Positions 18,089 to 27,350 of a stretch of DNA of 64,000 nucleotides are shown here, piece after piece. How positions within the stretch are numbered: the first letter of the stretch is position 1; each line of letters starts with the position of its first letter. Location: NCBI RefSeq assembly GCF_004022215.1, contig NZ_SAUZ01000002.1, positions 124,001-188,000 of the forward strand, in the 5' to 3' direction. The notes beneath the pieces are model-generated. The model was not told the origin of the DNA, did no database searches, and saw only the letters and a list, made by a program, of their open reading frames with translations. Origin of the DNA: Paenirhodobacter populi (GTDB lineage Bacteria > Pseudomonadota > Alphaproteobacteria > Rhodobacterales > Rhodobacteraceae). The translations under genes and the position numbers were made by a program.

Positions 18089-18820
18089 ATGAATGCAGAG
18101 GCCGAGCCGGCTGTGAAATACAAGCGTGTGCTGCTGAAGATCTCGGGGGAGGCGCTGATGGGCGATCAGGGCTACGGCCTGCATCCGCCGACCGTCGCGC
18201 GCATCGCCCGCGAGGTGCAGGCCGTCCATGCTCTGGGCGTGGAGATCTGCATGGTGATCGGGGGCGGCAACATCTTTCGCGGTCTCGCCGGATCCGCGCA
18301 GGGGATGGAACGCACCACCGCCGATTACATGGGGATGCTGGCGACGGTGATGAACGCGCTTGGCATGCAGGCGCAGCTCGAGGCGCTTGGCCTGCACACG
18401 CGGGTGATCTCGGCCATTCCGATGGATCAGGTGTGCGAGCCCTACATCCGCCGCCGTGCCGTGCGGCATCTGGAAAAGCAGCGGATCTGCATTTTCGCCG
18501 CGGGCACCGGCAACCCCTATTTCACCACCGACACGGCGGCGACCCTGCGGGCGAACGAGATGAACTGCGAGGCGATCTTCAAGGGCACCAAGGTCGATGG
18601 CGTCTATGACAAGGATCCGAAGAAATTCGCCGATGCGAAGCGTTACGACACCGTTTCCTATGACGAATGCCTGCAAAAGAACCTTGGCGTGATGGATGCT
18701 TCGGCCATCGCGCTGGCGCGTGACAACAACCTGCCGATCATCGTCTTCTCGCTGGACGAGCCGGGCGGATTCCGCGGCATTCTGGCCGGGCAGGGCACCT
18801 ATACCAAGGTCGTGGCCTGA
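18089..18820 (+). CDS. pyrH: UMP kinase
   Basis: A 243-residue amino-acid-kinase-fold enzyme that phosphorylates UMP to UDP for RNA and cell-wall precursors. [20 protein letters not shown] at the N terminus, [10 protein letters not shown] and the C-terminal [13 protein letters not shown] are typical of hexameric bacterial PyrH. An in-frame ATG at 18062 would add nine residues; 18089 is preferred because it leaves a leader of normal length. It is the first gene of the envelope-biogenesis cluster; the rpsB-tsf genes that often precede pyrH are absent here. A strong hairpin terminator follows. Confidence 0.92.
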   Translation: MNAEAEPAVKYKRVLLKISGEALMGDQGYGLHPPTVARIAREVQAVHALGVEICMVIGGGNIFRGLAGSAQGMERTTADYMGMLATVMNALGMQAQLEALGLHTRVISAIPMDQVCEPYIRRRAVRHLEKQRICIFAAGTGNPYFTTDTAATLRANEMNCEAIFKGTKVDGVYDKDPKKFADAKRYDTVSYDECLQKNLGVMDASAIALARDNNLPIIVFSLDEPGGFRGILAGQGTYTKVVA

Positions 18821-18829
18821 CACGATCCG

Positions 18830-18883
18830 GCCCGCGCCGACCCTGCCTTCCGGGGCCTCGGGTTGGCGCGGGCGTTTATCTTT
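18830..18883 (+). terminator. Intrinsic terminator between pyrH and frr
   Basis: GCCCGCGCCGACCC at 18830-18843 pairs with GGGTTGGCGCGGGC at 18860-18873 (14 pairs, one G-T), and GTTTATCTTT follows. This should stop or attenuate most pyrH transcripts, so frr probably has its own promoter or depends on read-through. Confidence 0.75.
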
Positions 18884-18946
18884 CCCTACCCTTCGGCGGT
18901 GAACACCGCTACAAGGAAACCCAGACCAGACTACCGGGGGGACGCC

Positions 18947-19510
18947 ATGTCCGACGAAATCGAAATCGACACTGATGACCTTCTGCGCCGCATGGAAGGC
19001 GCGATGTCCGCGCTGAAAACCGAATTCGCCTCGCTGCGGACGGGGCGGGCCTCGGGCGCGATGCTGGACCCGGTGGTGGTGGATGCCTATGGCTCGCCCA
19101 CGCCGATCAACCAGGTGGGAACGGTGAACGTGCCGGAACCGCGCATGGTGACCATCAACGTCTGGGACAAGGGGCTGGTCAACAAGGTCGAAAAGGCGAT
19201 CCGCGAATCCGGGCTGGGGATCAACCCGCAGACCAACGGCACGATCATCATGCTGCCGATTCCCGAACTGAACGAGGAACGCCGCCGCGAACTGTCCAAG
19301 GTCGCCGCGCAATATGCCGAAAGCGCGCGGGTCGCGATCCGCAACGTGCGCCGCGACGGCATGGATCAGGTGAAGAAGGCCAAGGCCTCCGGCATGTCCG
19401 AGGACGACGTGAAGTTCTGGGAAAACGAGGTGCAGGAGCTGACCAACCGGCAGATCGCGCTGGTGGACAAGGCGCTCGAGTCGAAGCAGGCGGAGATCAT
19501 GCAGGTCTGA
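18947..19510 (+). CDS. frr: Ribosome recycling factor
   Basis: A 187-residue factor that, with EF-G, splits the post-termination ribosome. The N-terminal [21 protein letters not shown], the central [18 protein letters not shown] and the C-terminal [19 protein letters not shown] are all canonical. The start at 18947 follows a GGGGGG stretch. A longer frame from 18863 runs back through the terminator stem and is rejected. The gene follows pyrH, as in most alphaproteobacteria, and precedes uppS. Confidence 0.95.
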   Translation: MSDEIEIDTDDLLRRMEGAMSALKTEFASLRTGRASGAMLDPVVVDAYGSPTPINQVGTVNVPEPRMVTINVWDKGLVNKVEKAIRESGLGINPQTNGTIIMLPIPELNEERRRELSKVAAQYAESARVAIRNVRRDGMDQVKKAKASGMSEDDVKFWENEVQELTNRQIALVDKALESKQAEIMQV

Positions 19511-19530
19511 GCGCCTGCAAGCGAGGCGAT

Positions 19531-20274
19531 GTGGCCGTGACCCCGACCCCCGAAGCGACCGGTGCCGCGGATTACGGTGTCCCGCATGTCGCGATCATCA
19601 TGGATGGCAACGGCCGTTGGGCGAAGAACCGCGGCTGGCCGCGGCTTGTCGGCCACCGCAAGGGGGCCGAACGGGTCAAGGAGATCGTCCGCGCCTGCCC
19701 GGATCTGGGCGTGCGCTGGCTGACCGTCTATGCCTTCTCGACCGAGAACTGGCGCCGCTCGACCGAGGAGGTCCTCGGCCTGATGGCGCTGTTCACCCGC
19801 TACATCGAGAACGAGGCCGAGGCGCTGGCCGCCGAAGGCGTGCGGCTGCGCTTCATCGGCGCGCGCGAGCGGCTGGATGCGCGGTTGCAGAAGATGATGG
19901 CGGGGATCGAGGAACGCACCGCCGCCAATGCCCGGCTGAACTTCACCGTGGCGATCAACTATGGCGGCCGGGATGAGCTGCGCCGGGCGATGGCGCGCGT
20001 GGCGCAGGATGTCGCCGAGGGGCGGCTGGCGGCAAGCGCGGTGAACGAGGCGGTGATCGCCGCGCGGCTCGATACGGCGGGGATGCCCGATCCGGATCTG
20101 GTGATCCGCACCTCGGGCGAGACGCGGACCTCGAACTTCCTGCTCTGGCAGGCGGCCTATGCCGAATATGAATTCACCCCGACGCTCTGGCCGGATTTCA
20201 CCCCGGCGGAGCTGGCACGGATCCTGGCCTGTTTCGGATCGCGGGAACGCCGGTTCGGCGGGGCGCAGGGATGA
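19531..20274 (+). CDS. uppS: Undecaprenyl diphosphate synthase (cis-prenyltransferase)
   Basis: A 247-residue cytosolic enzyme that elongates FPP with IPP in cis to make the C55 lipid carrier for peptidoglycan and O-antigen. The catalytic region IIMDGNGRWAKNRG near residue 28, FSTENWRR, and the C-terminal DLVIRTSGETRTSNFLLWQ are family signatures. The start is a GTG at 19531 with GCGAGGCG upstream. The stop overlaps the cdsA ATG (ATGA), so translation of the two is coupled. Confidence 0.93.
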   Translation: MAVTPTPEATGAADYGVPHVAIIMDGNGRWAKNRGWPRLVGHRKGAERVKEIVRACPDLGVRWLTVYAFSTENWRRSTEEVLGLMALFTRYIENEAEALAAEGVRLRFIGARERLDARLQKMMAGIEERTAANARLNFTVAINYGGRDELRRAMARVAQDVAEGRLAASAVNEAVIAARLDTAGMPDPDLVIRTSGETRTSNFLLWQAAYAEYEFTPTLWPDFTPAELARILACFGSRERRFGGAQG

Positions 20275-21086
20275 AAACGCCCGCTTCCCCCGGCCGGTGG
20301 TCGGATCTGGGGCCGCGGCTCGGATCCGGGCTGGTGATGCTGCTGCTGGGGGCGGCGGCGATCTGGGCGGGGGGCGTGGTATTCGCCACGCTCGCCGTGG
20401 TGGTTTCGGCGCTGATGGTGTGGGAACTGGCGGCGATGCTGGTGCCTGCGCGGCGCGCGCGGGCGGTGGTGCTCGGCCTGCTGGCGGGGGCGGCGCTGGC
20501 CGCGATCTTCGTGCTGCATTCGCCCTTCGCGCTGGCGCTGCTGATCGTGCCGTCGCTGGCGGGGCTGTGGCGGCTGGCGCGGCGCGACTGGCTGGTCTGG
20601 GGGCTTTACGCTTTTGCGATCATGCTGACGGGCTATGGGCTGGTGGCGCTGCGTGACGGGCTGAACGCGCCGCAGGGATTGCGGGCGATCGTCTGGATCA
20701 TCGCGGTGGTGGTCGTGTCCGACGTGATGGGCTATTTCGCCGGGCGGACGCTTGGCGGGCCGAAGTTCTGGCCCCGGATCAGCCCGAAGAAGACATGGTC
20801 CGGCACGGTGGCCGGCTGGATCGGCGCGATGCTGGTTGGGGCGGTCTATGCGCTCAGCGGGATTGGCGGCTGGGGCCTGCTGCTGCTGTCGCCGCTGCTG
20901 GCCTTTGCCGGACAGCTGGGCGACATCGCCGAAAGCTGGATCAAGCGCCGCAGCGGGGTGAAGGACAGTTCCGCCCTGATCCCCGGTCATGGCGGGGTGC
21001 TCGACAGGTTCGACGCGCTGATCGGGGCGGTGCTGATGGTGCTGCTGGTCGCGCAGTTCGGCACCTTGCCGTTCGTCGGAGGCTAG
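20271..21086 (+). CDS. cdsA: Phosphatidate cytidylyltransferase
   Basis: A 271-residue polytopic membrane enzyme that makes CDP-diacylglycerol, the precursor of all phospholipids. The C-terminal signature is clear: SDVMGYFAGRTLGGPKFWPRISPKKTWSG, then GDIAESWIKRRSGVKDSS and the HGGVLDRFDA box with its metal-binding aspartates. About six to seven hydrophobic segments fill the first 200 residues. It overlaps uppS by four bases and dxr follows after three bases, which fits a tightly coupled operon. Confidence 0.92.
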   Translation: MKTPASPGRWSDLGPRLGSGLVMLLLGAAAIWAGGVVFATLAVVVSALMVWELAAMLVPARRARAVVLGLLAGAALAAIFVLHSPFALALLIVPSLAGLWRLARRDWLVWGLYAFAIMLTGYGLVALRDGLNAPQGLRAIVWIIAVVVVSDVMGYFAGRTLGGPKFWPRISPKKTWSGTVAGWIGAMLVGAVYALSGIGGWGLLLLSPLLAFAGQLGDIAESWIKRRSGVKDSSALIPGHGGVLDRFDALIGAVLMVLLVAQFGTLPFVGG

Positions 21087-21089
21087 GGG

Positions 21090-22268
21090 ATGCGCAGGAT
21101 TTCGGTTTTCGGGGCGACCGGCTCGATCGGTGTGAACACGATCGACCTGTTGCGCCGTCAGGGCGGGGCGGAGGCGTTCCGCATCGTCGCGCTGACCGGC
21201 GGGCGCAACATCGACCTGCTGGCCGCGCAGGCGCGCGAATTGCGCGCCGAGGTCGCCGTCACCGCGCATGAGGATCGCCTGCCCGATCTGCGCGCCGCGC
21301 TGCAAGGCTCGGGCGTCGAGGCCGCCGCAGGCCCCGCCGCGCTGATCGAGGCGGCGGAACGCCCCGCCGACTGGGTGATGAGCGCGATCGTCGGCGCGGC
21401 GGGGCTGGCGCCCGGCTTCGCGGCGCTGCGGCACGGGACCACGCTGGCGCTGGCGAACAAGGAAAGCCTTGTCGCCGCCGGTCCCCTGCTGCTGGCCGAG
21501 GCGGCGCGGCATAACGCCCGCATCCTGCCCGTCGACAGCGAACATTCCGCCGTCTTTCAGGCGCTGACCGGCGAGCGGATCGAGGATGTCGAGCGTGTCA
21601 TCATCACCGCCTCGGGCGGGCCGTTCCGGGACTGGAGCCTTGCGCAACTGGAACGCGCGACGCTGGCCGAGGCTTCGCGGCATCCGAACTGGGCGATGGG
21701 GCAGCGGATCACCATCGACAGCGCCTCGATGTTCAACAAGGCGATGGAACTGATTGAAACGCGGGAATATTTCGGCATCGCGCCGGAGCGGATCGAGGCG
21801 GTCGTCCATCCCGAAAGCCTTGTCCACGCGCTGGTGGGGTTCCGCGACGGGGCGCTGATGGCGCATCTGGGCGCGCCCGACATGCGCCATGCGATCGGCT
21901 ATGCGCTGAACTGGCCCGCGCGGCGGGAGCTGCCGGTCGCGCGGCTCGATCTGGCGCGGCTCGGGCAACTGACGTTTCAGGCGCCGGACGCGGTGCGCTT
22001 CCCGGCGCTGCGGCTGGCGCGCGAGGTGATGGCCATTCGCGGGGCGGCCGGCGCGGTCTTCAACGCGGCGAAAGAGGTTGCGCTCGACGGTTTCATCGCC
22101 GGGCGGATCGGTTTCATGGACATGGCGCGGCTGGTCGAATCCCTGCTCTCGGACATGTCATCGCGGCAGGGTCTTGGAAATGCGCCGGTGAGCCTCGATA
22201 ACGTCCTAGCAGTGGATGCCGAGGCGCGCGCCCTTGGCCGCGAACGTCTCTCGACCGGAAGGATCTGA
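21090..22268 (+). CDS. dxr: 1-deoxy-D-xylulose-5-phosphate reductoisomerase
   Basis: A 392-residue NADPH-dependent enzyme of the MEP isoprenoid pathway, converting DXP to MEP. The N-terminal VFGATGSIGVNT is the nucleotide-binding loop, ALANKESLVAAG and PVDSEHSAVFQAL carry conserved metal/substrate residues, and ASGGPF and SASMFNKAMELIE follow as in DXR. It supplies the isoprenoid units used by UppS in the same operon. The cdsA stop is only three bases upstream, and the rseP start three bases downstream. Confidence 0.94.
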   Translation: MRRISVFGATGSIGVNTIDLLRRQGGAEAFRIVALTGGRNIDLLAAQARELRAEVAVTAHEDRLPDLRAALQGSGVEAAAGPAALIEAAERPADWVMSAIVGAAGLAPGFAALRHGTTLALANKESLVAAGPLLLAEAARHNARILPVDSEHSAVFQALTGERIEDVERVIITASGGPFRDWSLAQLERATLAEASRHPNWAMGQRITIDSASMFNKAMELIETREYFGIAPERIEAVVHPESLVHALVGFRDGALMAHLGAPDMRHAIGYALNWPARRELPVARLDLARLGQLTFQAPDAVRFPALRLAREVMAIRGAAGAVFNAAKEVALDGFIAGRIGFMDMARLVESLLSDMSSRQGLGNAPVSLDNVLAVDAEARALGRERLSTGRI

Positions 22269-22271
22269 CCT

Positions 22272-23618
22272 TTGGAGTTTCTCCCCGATTTCGGCAATGC
22301 GATCTATTCCGTGGTGGCCTTCGTCGTCGCGCTGTCGATCATTGTGACGGTGCATGAATACGGCCATTACATCATCGGCCGGCTGTCGGGGATCAAGGCG
22401 GAGGTGTTTTCCGTGGGCTTCGGTCCGCGGCTGTTTTCGCGGGTGGACCGGCATGGGACGCGCTGGCAGGTGTCGGCGCTGCCGCTTGGCGGCTATGTGA
22501 AGTTTCTCGGCGATGCCAATGCCGCCTCGGCGGGGGTCGATCAGGCGGCCGTCTCGGGACTGAGCGAGGGCGAACGCCGTCACACGATGGCCGGCGCGCC
22601 TTTGTGGGCGCGGGCGGCGACGGTGGCGGCGGGGCCGGTCTTCAACTTCATTCTGTCGATTCTGGTCTTTGCCGGGGTGATGATGTGGTCGGGCCGCGCG
22701 ACCGAGGAGCCAGTGATCGGATCCCTCTATCCGCTGCCCGAGGCGGTGGACATGCTGCGCCCCGGCGACCGGGTGCTGGCCATCGGCGGGATCGACACGC
22801 CGGATTACGGGGCGCTTTACGCCGCGGCCTCGGACGGGCTGCCCGATACGCCGACGGTGATCTGGAGGCTGTCGCGCGACGGCGCGACGGTCGAGGTCGC
22901 GGGGCCGCAGCCGATGCCGCCGCGGCTGAGCGCGGTGATCCCCGCCTCGGCCGCCTATGCGGCGGGGCTGCAGAAGGGCGACGTGATTACCGAAATCGAC
23001 GGCGTGCCGGCGGCGCGCTTCGCCGATCTGCGGCAGGCCACGGCCGATGGGGCGGGCAAGCCGCTGACCCTGACCGTCTGGCGCCCGGACGGCGCGGACG
23101 CCGCGCTCCGCACCGTCACCCTGACGCCGAAAAGCACCGATATGCCCACCGCCGACGGCGGCTTCGAGACCCGATACATGATCGGCGCGACGGGTGAGCT
23201 GGCCTTTGCGCCGCTGACCCGCCGCACCGGCCTGATCGAGGGGATCACCGGCGGCGCGCAACAGACGTGGATGGTGGTCAGTTCCTCCGTTTCCGGGCTC
23301 AAGCACATGATTCTCGGTCAGATTTCATCGTGCAACCTGCGCGGCGCCATCGGCATCGCCGAAGGGTCGGCGGCGGCGGCGAAATCGGGGCTCGCGGATT
23401 TCATCTGGTTCATCGCGGTTCTGTCGACGGCGGTGGGCTTTCTGAACCTGTTTCCGATTCCGGTTTTGGATGGCGGGCATCTGGTGTTTCACCTCTATGA
23501 AGCGATCACCGGGAAACCGCCCTCGGACGGGGCGATGAACGGGCTGATGGCGATCGGCATGGCGCTGGTTCTGGCGCTGATGTTCTTTGGCCTTTGGAAC
23601 GACGTGACCTGCCCCTGA
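22272..23618 (+). CDS. rseP: Site-2 intramembrane metalloprotease RseP (MmpA-like)
   Basis: A 448-residue S2P-family protease of the inner membrane that cuts anti-sigma factors and signal-peptide remnants inside the membrane. The zinc motif HEYGH is at residues 28-32 in the first span, and the second metal site is in NLFPIPVLDGGH (D400). Between them, two PDZ-like segments are centred near residues 155 and 225. Start is a TTG at 22272 after GGAAGGA. In Caulobacter the orthologue (MmpA) also acts on the polarity protein PodJ. It sits in the canonical position between dxr and bamA. Confidence 0.92.
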   Translation: MEFLPDFGNAIYSVVAFVVALSIIVTVHEYGHYIIGRLSGIKAEVFSVGFGPRLFSRVDRHGTRWQVSALPLGGYVKFLGDANAASAGVDQAAVSGLSEGERRHTMAGAPLWARAATVAAGPVFNFILSILVFAGVMMWSGRATEEPVIGSLYPLPEAVDMLRPGDRVLAIGGIDTPDYGALYAAASDGLPDTPTVIWRLSRDGATVEVAGPQPMPPRLSAVIPASAAYAAGLQKGDVITEIDGVPAARFADLRQATADGAGKPLTLTVWRPDGADAALRTVTLTPKSTDMPTADGGFETRYMIGATGELAFAPLTRRTGLIEGITGGAQQTWMVVSSSVSGLKHMILGQISSCNLRGAIGIAEGSAAAAKSGLADFIWFIAVLSTAVGFLNLFPIPVLDGGHLVFHLYEAITGKPPSDGAMNGLMAIGMALVLALMFFGLWNDVTCP

Positions 23619-23681
23619 ACCCGCGCCTGAGCGGCCCGCCGCGGACGGCGCCGGAAAGGCGCGCGGGGCGCGCTTCGTCTT

Positions 23682-23710
23682 TTGACAAGGTTCCCCTTTC
23701 CGGCTACTCA
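23682..23710 (+). promoter_or_regulatory. Probable sigma-70 promoter for bamA
   Basis: TTGACA at 23682-23687 and TACTCA at 23705-23710 are separated by exactly 17 bases, 37 bases before the bamA start. The -35 is a perfect match and the -10 is weaker. It would let bamA and the lipid A genes be expressed independently of the pyrH-rseP transcript. Confidence 0.6.
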
Positions 23711-23746
23711 CGGTCTGACAACAAAAGGGCAGTACGGGGTAAGGGA

Positions 23747-26134
23747 ATGACCAACCGGCGGCAAGAGACGACCGTGGCGGGGCGGGGCCTCGCGCGGTGG
23801 GGGCTGGCGTTGCGTCTGACGGCGGCGGGCCTTGCCGGAGCGACGGCGATCGGCTCCGTTCTGGTGCCGGTCGTGGCGCAGGCGCAGGACTACCGCTTCA
23901 CCAACATCAGGATCGTGGGCAACGAACGGATCGAGGCGGCCACGATCCTGTCCTATGCGAATATCAGCAGCGGCGCCGCGATCTCGGCCGGGGAACTGAA
24001 CGACGCTTTTCAGCGCATTCAGGGATCGGGCCTGTTCGAGAAGGTCGAGCTGGTGCCGCAGGGATCGACCCTGACCATTCAGGTGCAGGAATTCCCGACG
24101 GTCAACGTCGTGTCCTTCGAGGGCAACAGCATCATGAAGGACGATGCGCTGGCGAAGATCGTCAAGACCCAGCCCAACCACGTCTTCAACCCCGCGGTGG
24201 CCGAGGCCGACGCCGACAACATCGCCCGCGGCTATGCGGAAGCCTCGGGCCGCTACGGCGTGCGCGTCGATCCCAAGGTCATCCGCCGGTCGGGCAACCG
24301 CGTCGACGTCGCCTTCGAGATCATCGAGGGATCGGTGTCCGAGGTGCAGCGGATCGGCTTCACCGGAAACCATTCCTATTCCAACCGCCGGCTGCGCGAC
24401 GTTCTGGCGACGAAACAGTCGGGCCTGCTGCATGCGATCATCTCGAGCGACAGCTTCGTGCCGGACCGGGTGGATCAGGACCGCCAGCTGCTGATCGACT
24501 TCTACCGCTCGCGCGGCTATCCGGATGTGCAGGTGACGGGCGTTTCCTCGGAGATGGCGCGTGACCGCAATGCCGTCTTCATGACCTTCAACATCAACGA
24601 GGGTCAGCAGTACAAATTCGGCAATATCACCACGGTCTCGGAAATCCCGGAACTGGACGCGGCCGAATTCTCCGGTCTGGCGAAAATCCGCACCGGGTCG
24701 ATCTATTCGCCCAACGCGATCGACATCGCCGTCACGCGGATGGAACAGCTGGCGCTGCGCAAGGGCGCCAACTTCGTCCGCGTCGATCCGCGCGTGACCC
24801 GCGATCCCCGCACCCAGACGCTGAACGTGCAGTTCGCGCTGGTGCCGGGCGACCGGCTGTTCGTCGAACGCATCGACATCGAGGGCAACACCACCACGCA
24901 GGACAACGTGGTCCGGCGCGAGTTCCGCACCGTCGAGGGCGACCCCTTCAACCCGCGCGAAATCCGCAATTCCGCCGAACGGATCCGCGCGCTTGGCTTC
25001 TTCAGCAATGCCGAGGTGAACACCCGGCAGGGCTCCGGCCCGGATCAGGTCGTGGTCGACGTCAACGTCGAGGAACAGCCGACCGGCTCGCTGACCTTCG
25101 GGGCCAGCTATGGCGTGTCCTCGGGCTTCGGGATCAACGTCGGCTTGCAGGAATCGAACTTCCTCGGCCGGGGGCAGTATCTGGGCGTGCAGATCGGCAC
25201 GACCTCGGACAACCAGCAAAGCTCCATCGATTTCGTCGAGCCCTATTTCCTCGGGCGTGACCTAAGGGCGCGGGTTCATCTTTGGTACAACACCTCCGAG
25301 GATGACAATTCCGCCTATTCGACCAAGCGGCTCGGCATCACGCCGTCGATCGAATTCCCGGTTTCGGAAAATTCGCGGCTGGAACTGCGCTACACCTATT
25401 CGGTCGACCGGCTGTATAATGTGACCTCGGAAGAAGAGGCGGCGGCAAGCGGCAGCAGTTCCTGGTCCTCGCCGATCCTCGAACGCGAGGAAGGGGAGCG
25501 GACGACCTCTTCGGTCGGCTACAGCTACACCTGGGACACCCGGCGCAGCGGGATCGACCCGCGCTATGGCTTCACCGCCCGCTTCGGGCAGGATATCGCG
25601 GGCGTCGGTGGCGATGTGGAATCGTTGCGGACCACGGCGCTCTTGCGGGCCGAACGCAAGGTCTGGCACGAGGAAGTCACCCTGCGCGCCGAACTGGAAG
25701 GCGGGGCGGTCCACAAGCGCGGCGATACGCAACTCACGGTGCTTGACCGCTTTTCGGGTTACGGCAAGGTGCGCGGGTTCGAATCGAACGGCTACGGTCC
25801 GCGCGACCGGAACGCGCCGAACGGCGATGCGCTCGGCGGCAAGTATTTCGCCGCGCTGCGTCTGGAATCCGAATTCCCCATCGGCTTCCCCGAGGAATAC
25901 GGCATCACCGGCGGCCTGTTCTGGGATACCGGCTCGGTCTGGGGGCTGGACGACAAGATCGGCGCCGGCGGCATCGAGGTGGACGACGGCATGAAGCTGC
26001 GTTCGGCCGTGGGCTTTTCGATCTACTGGCGTTCGGCGATCGGCCCGCTGCGGCTGAACTTCTCGCGCGCGGTGAAGAAAGAGGAATACGACAAGGTGCA
26101 GAACTTCGACCTGACCATCTCGACCCAGTTCTGA
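23747..26134 (+). CDS. bamA: Outer membrane assembly factor BamA
   Basis: A 795-residue Omp85 protein that folds beta-barrel proteins into the outer membrane. A signal peptide ends near residue 46 (VVAQAQ). Five POTRA repeats follow at roughly 47-400 (for example VNVVSFEGNS and RLFVERIDIEGNTTTQDNVVRREF). The C-terminal half is a 16-strand-type barrel ending in aromatic F (TISTQF), with the conserved GYGKVRGFESNGYG region and RLNFSRA near the end. The ATG at 23747 follows AAGGGA; the upstream frame inside rseP is rejected. Confidence 0.95.
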   Translation: MTNRRQETTVAGRGLARWGLALRLTAAGLAGATAIGSVLVPVVAQAQDYRFTNIRIVGNERIEAATILSYANISSGAAISAGELNDAFQRIQGSGLFEKVELVPQGSTLTIQVQEFPTVNVVSFEGNSIMKDDALAKIVKTQPNHVFNPAVAEADADNIARGYAEASGRYGVRVDPKVIRRSGNRVDVAFEIIEGSVSEVQRIGFTGNHSYSNRRLRDVLATKQSGLLHAIISSDSFVPDRVDQDRQLLIDFYRSRGYPDVQVTGVSSEMARDRNAVFMTFNINEGQQYKFGNITTVSEIPELDAAEFSGLAKIRTGSIYSPNAIDIAVTRMEQLALRKGANFVRVDPRVTRDPRTQTLNVQFALVPGDRLFVERIDIEGNTTTQDNVVRREFRTVEGDPFNPREIRNSAERIRALGFFSNAEVNTRQGSGPDQVVVDVNVEEQPTGSLTFGASYGVSSGFGINVGLQESNFLGRGQYLGVQIGTTSDNQQSSIDFVEPYFLGRDLRARVHLWYNTSEDDNSAYSTKRLGITPSIEFPVSENSRLELRYTYSVDRLYNVTSEEEAAASGSSSWSSPILEREEGERTTSSVGYSYTWDTRRSGIDPRYGFTARFGQDIAGVGGDVESLRTTALLRAERKVWHEEVTLRAELEGGAVHKRGDTQLTVLDRFSGYGKVRGFESNGYGPRDRNAPNGDALGGKYFAALRLESEFPIGFPEEYGITGGLFWDTGSVWGLDDKIGAGGIEVDDGMKLRSAVGFSIYWRSAIGPLRLNFSRAVKKEEYDKVQNFDLTISTQF

Positions 26135-26141
26135 GGGCGGG

Positions 26142-26726
26142 ATGGCACGGGGTGCGGCACAGCGGCGGGCGGCACGGCGGGGATGGATCCTCGCCGCGAT
26201 GCTGGCGGGTGTGTCGCTGGCCCCCGGTGCCGCGGGGGCGCAGGCGGCGACGGCTTCGCAGCAGGTGCTGACGCTCGACTGGGAACGGCTGTTCGACGAA
26301 AGCCACTGGGGCAAGCGCATCCGCGAGGATCTGGCCCGGGAATCGCAGGCGCTGAGTCAGGAAAACGACCGCATCGCCGATGAGCTGGTGGCCGAGGAGA
26401 AATCCCTGACCGAACGCCGCGCCACGATGAACGCCGAGGATTTCCGCCGCGAGGCTGCCGCTTTCGACGCCCGCGCGACGGAGATCCGCAACACGCAGAA
26501 GGCCAAGGCCCAGGCCCTGACGCAGAAATTCGAGGATGAGCGCGAGGCGTTGTTCCGCGCGATCGCGCCGCTTCTGGACGACATCTTGCAACAGCGGGGC
26601 GCCGCGGTGGTGATGGACCGGCGGGCGATCATCCGCGGCCGCGCCGATGCCGACGTGACCGGCGCGCTGGTGACGCTGGTGAACGACCGTTTCGGCGAAG
26701 GCCCGCAGCCCGCCGCGACGCCCTGA
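26142..26726 (+). CDS. skp: Skp/OmpH family periplasmic chaperone
   Basis: A 194-residue protein with an N-terminal signal peptide (basic MARGAAQRRAARRG, hydrophobic core, cleavage near AGAQA, residue 35). A long charged helical region rich in E, K, R and Q (about residues 60-140) forms the coiled-coil arms of the jellyfish-shaped Skp trimer, which holds unfolded outer-membrane proteins on their way to BamA. DWERLFDESHWGKRI and VVMDRRAIIRG match OmpH-family core strands. It follows bamA after seven bases. Sequence conservation in this family is low; gene position supports the call. Confidence 0.85.
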   Translation: MARGAAQRRAARRGWILAAMLAGVSLAPGAAGAQAATASQQVLTLDWERLFDESHWGKRIREDLARESQALSQENDRIADELVAEEKSLTERRATMNAEDFRREAAAFDARATEIRNTQKAKAQALTQKFEDEREALFRAIAPLLDDILQQRGAAVVMDRRAIIRGRADADVTGALVTLVNDRFGEGPQPAATP

Positions 26727-26830
26727 CCGCCGCGCCGGCCTTTCGGCAAAGGCCAGTGCTTGCCATTGCGCCGCCGCGTTGTTAGCAATCGCGCGATCCG
26801 CCTGTTCCGGACCCGTTTCGAGGAAGCCAG

Positions 26831-27298
26831 ATGACTGAACCCGCCCCCCACACGTCCGCCGACCTGGCGCTCATCAAACAGATCATCCCGCATCGCTATC
26901 CGTTCCTGCTGATCGACAGGGTGCGCGACATCGTGCCCTTCGAATCCGCCGTGGGTGTGAAGATGGTGACGTCGAACGAGCCGCATTTTCAGGGGCATTT
27001 CCCGAACGAGCCGGTGATGCCGGGCGTGCTGATCGTCGAGGCGATGGCGCAGACATCCGCCATCGTCGTGGGCATTTCGATGAACCTGATCGGCACCGAC
27101 ATGGTGACCTATTTCATGGGCATCGACGCCTGCAAGTTCCGCCGCAAGGTGGTGCCGGGCGATGTGCTGGAACTGCGCGTGACCTGCAAGCGGGGCGGCG
27201 GCAAGGTGTGGAAATTCCTGGGCGAGGCCTTTGTCGGCGATGAAAAGGCGGCGGAGGCCGAATTCACCGCGATGATGGCTCCGGCTCCGAAAAGCTGA
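26831..27298 (+). CDS. fabZ: 3-hydroxyacyl-ACP dehydratase FabZ
   Basis: A 155-residue hot-dog-fold dehydratase of fatty acid elongation. [12 protein letters not shown] at the N terminus and [23 protein letters not shown] contain the catalytic histidine and glutamate. [17 protein letters not shown] is the usual third motif. The start follows GAGGAAG. In the typical order, lpxD lies just upstream; here only a 104-base gap with a GGCCTTT/AAAGGCC hairpin (26737-26754) separates skp and fabZ. FabZ competes with LpxA for 3-hydroxyacyl-ACP, so co-location with lpx genes helps balance phospholipid and lipid A. Confidence 0.94.
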   Translation: MTEPAPHTSADLALIKQIIPHRYPFLLIDRVRDIVPFESAVGVKMVTSNEPHFQGHFPNEPVMPGVLIVEAMAQTSAIVVGISMNLIGTDMVTYFMGIDACKFRRKVVPGDVLELRVTCKRGGGKVWKFLGEAFVGDEKAAEAEFTAMMAPAPKS

Positions 27299-27350
27299 GC
27301 CATGACACTTGCCCGATGCGCTGACCGGAAACGGAATGGAGGCTGGAAAC

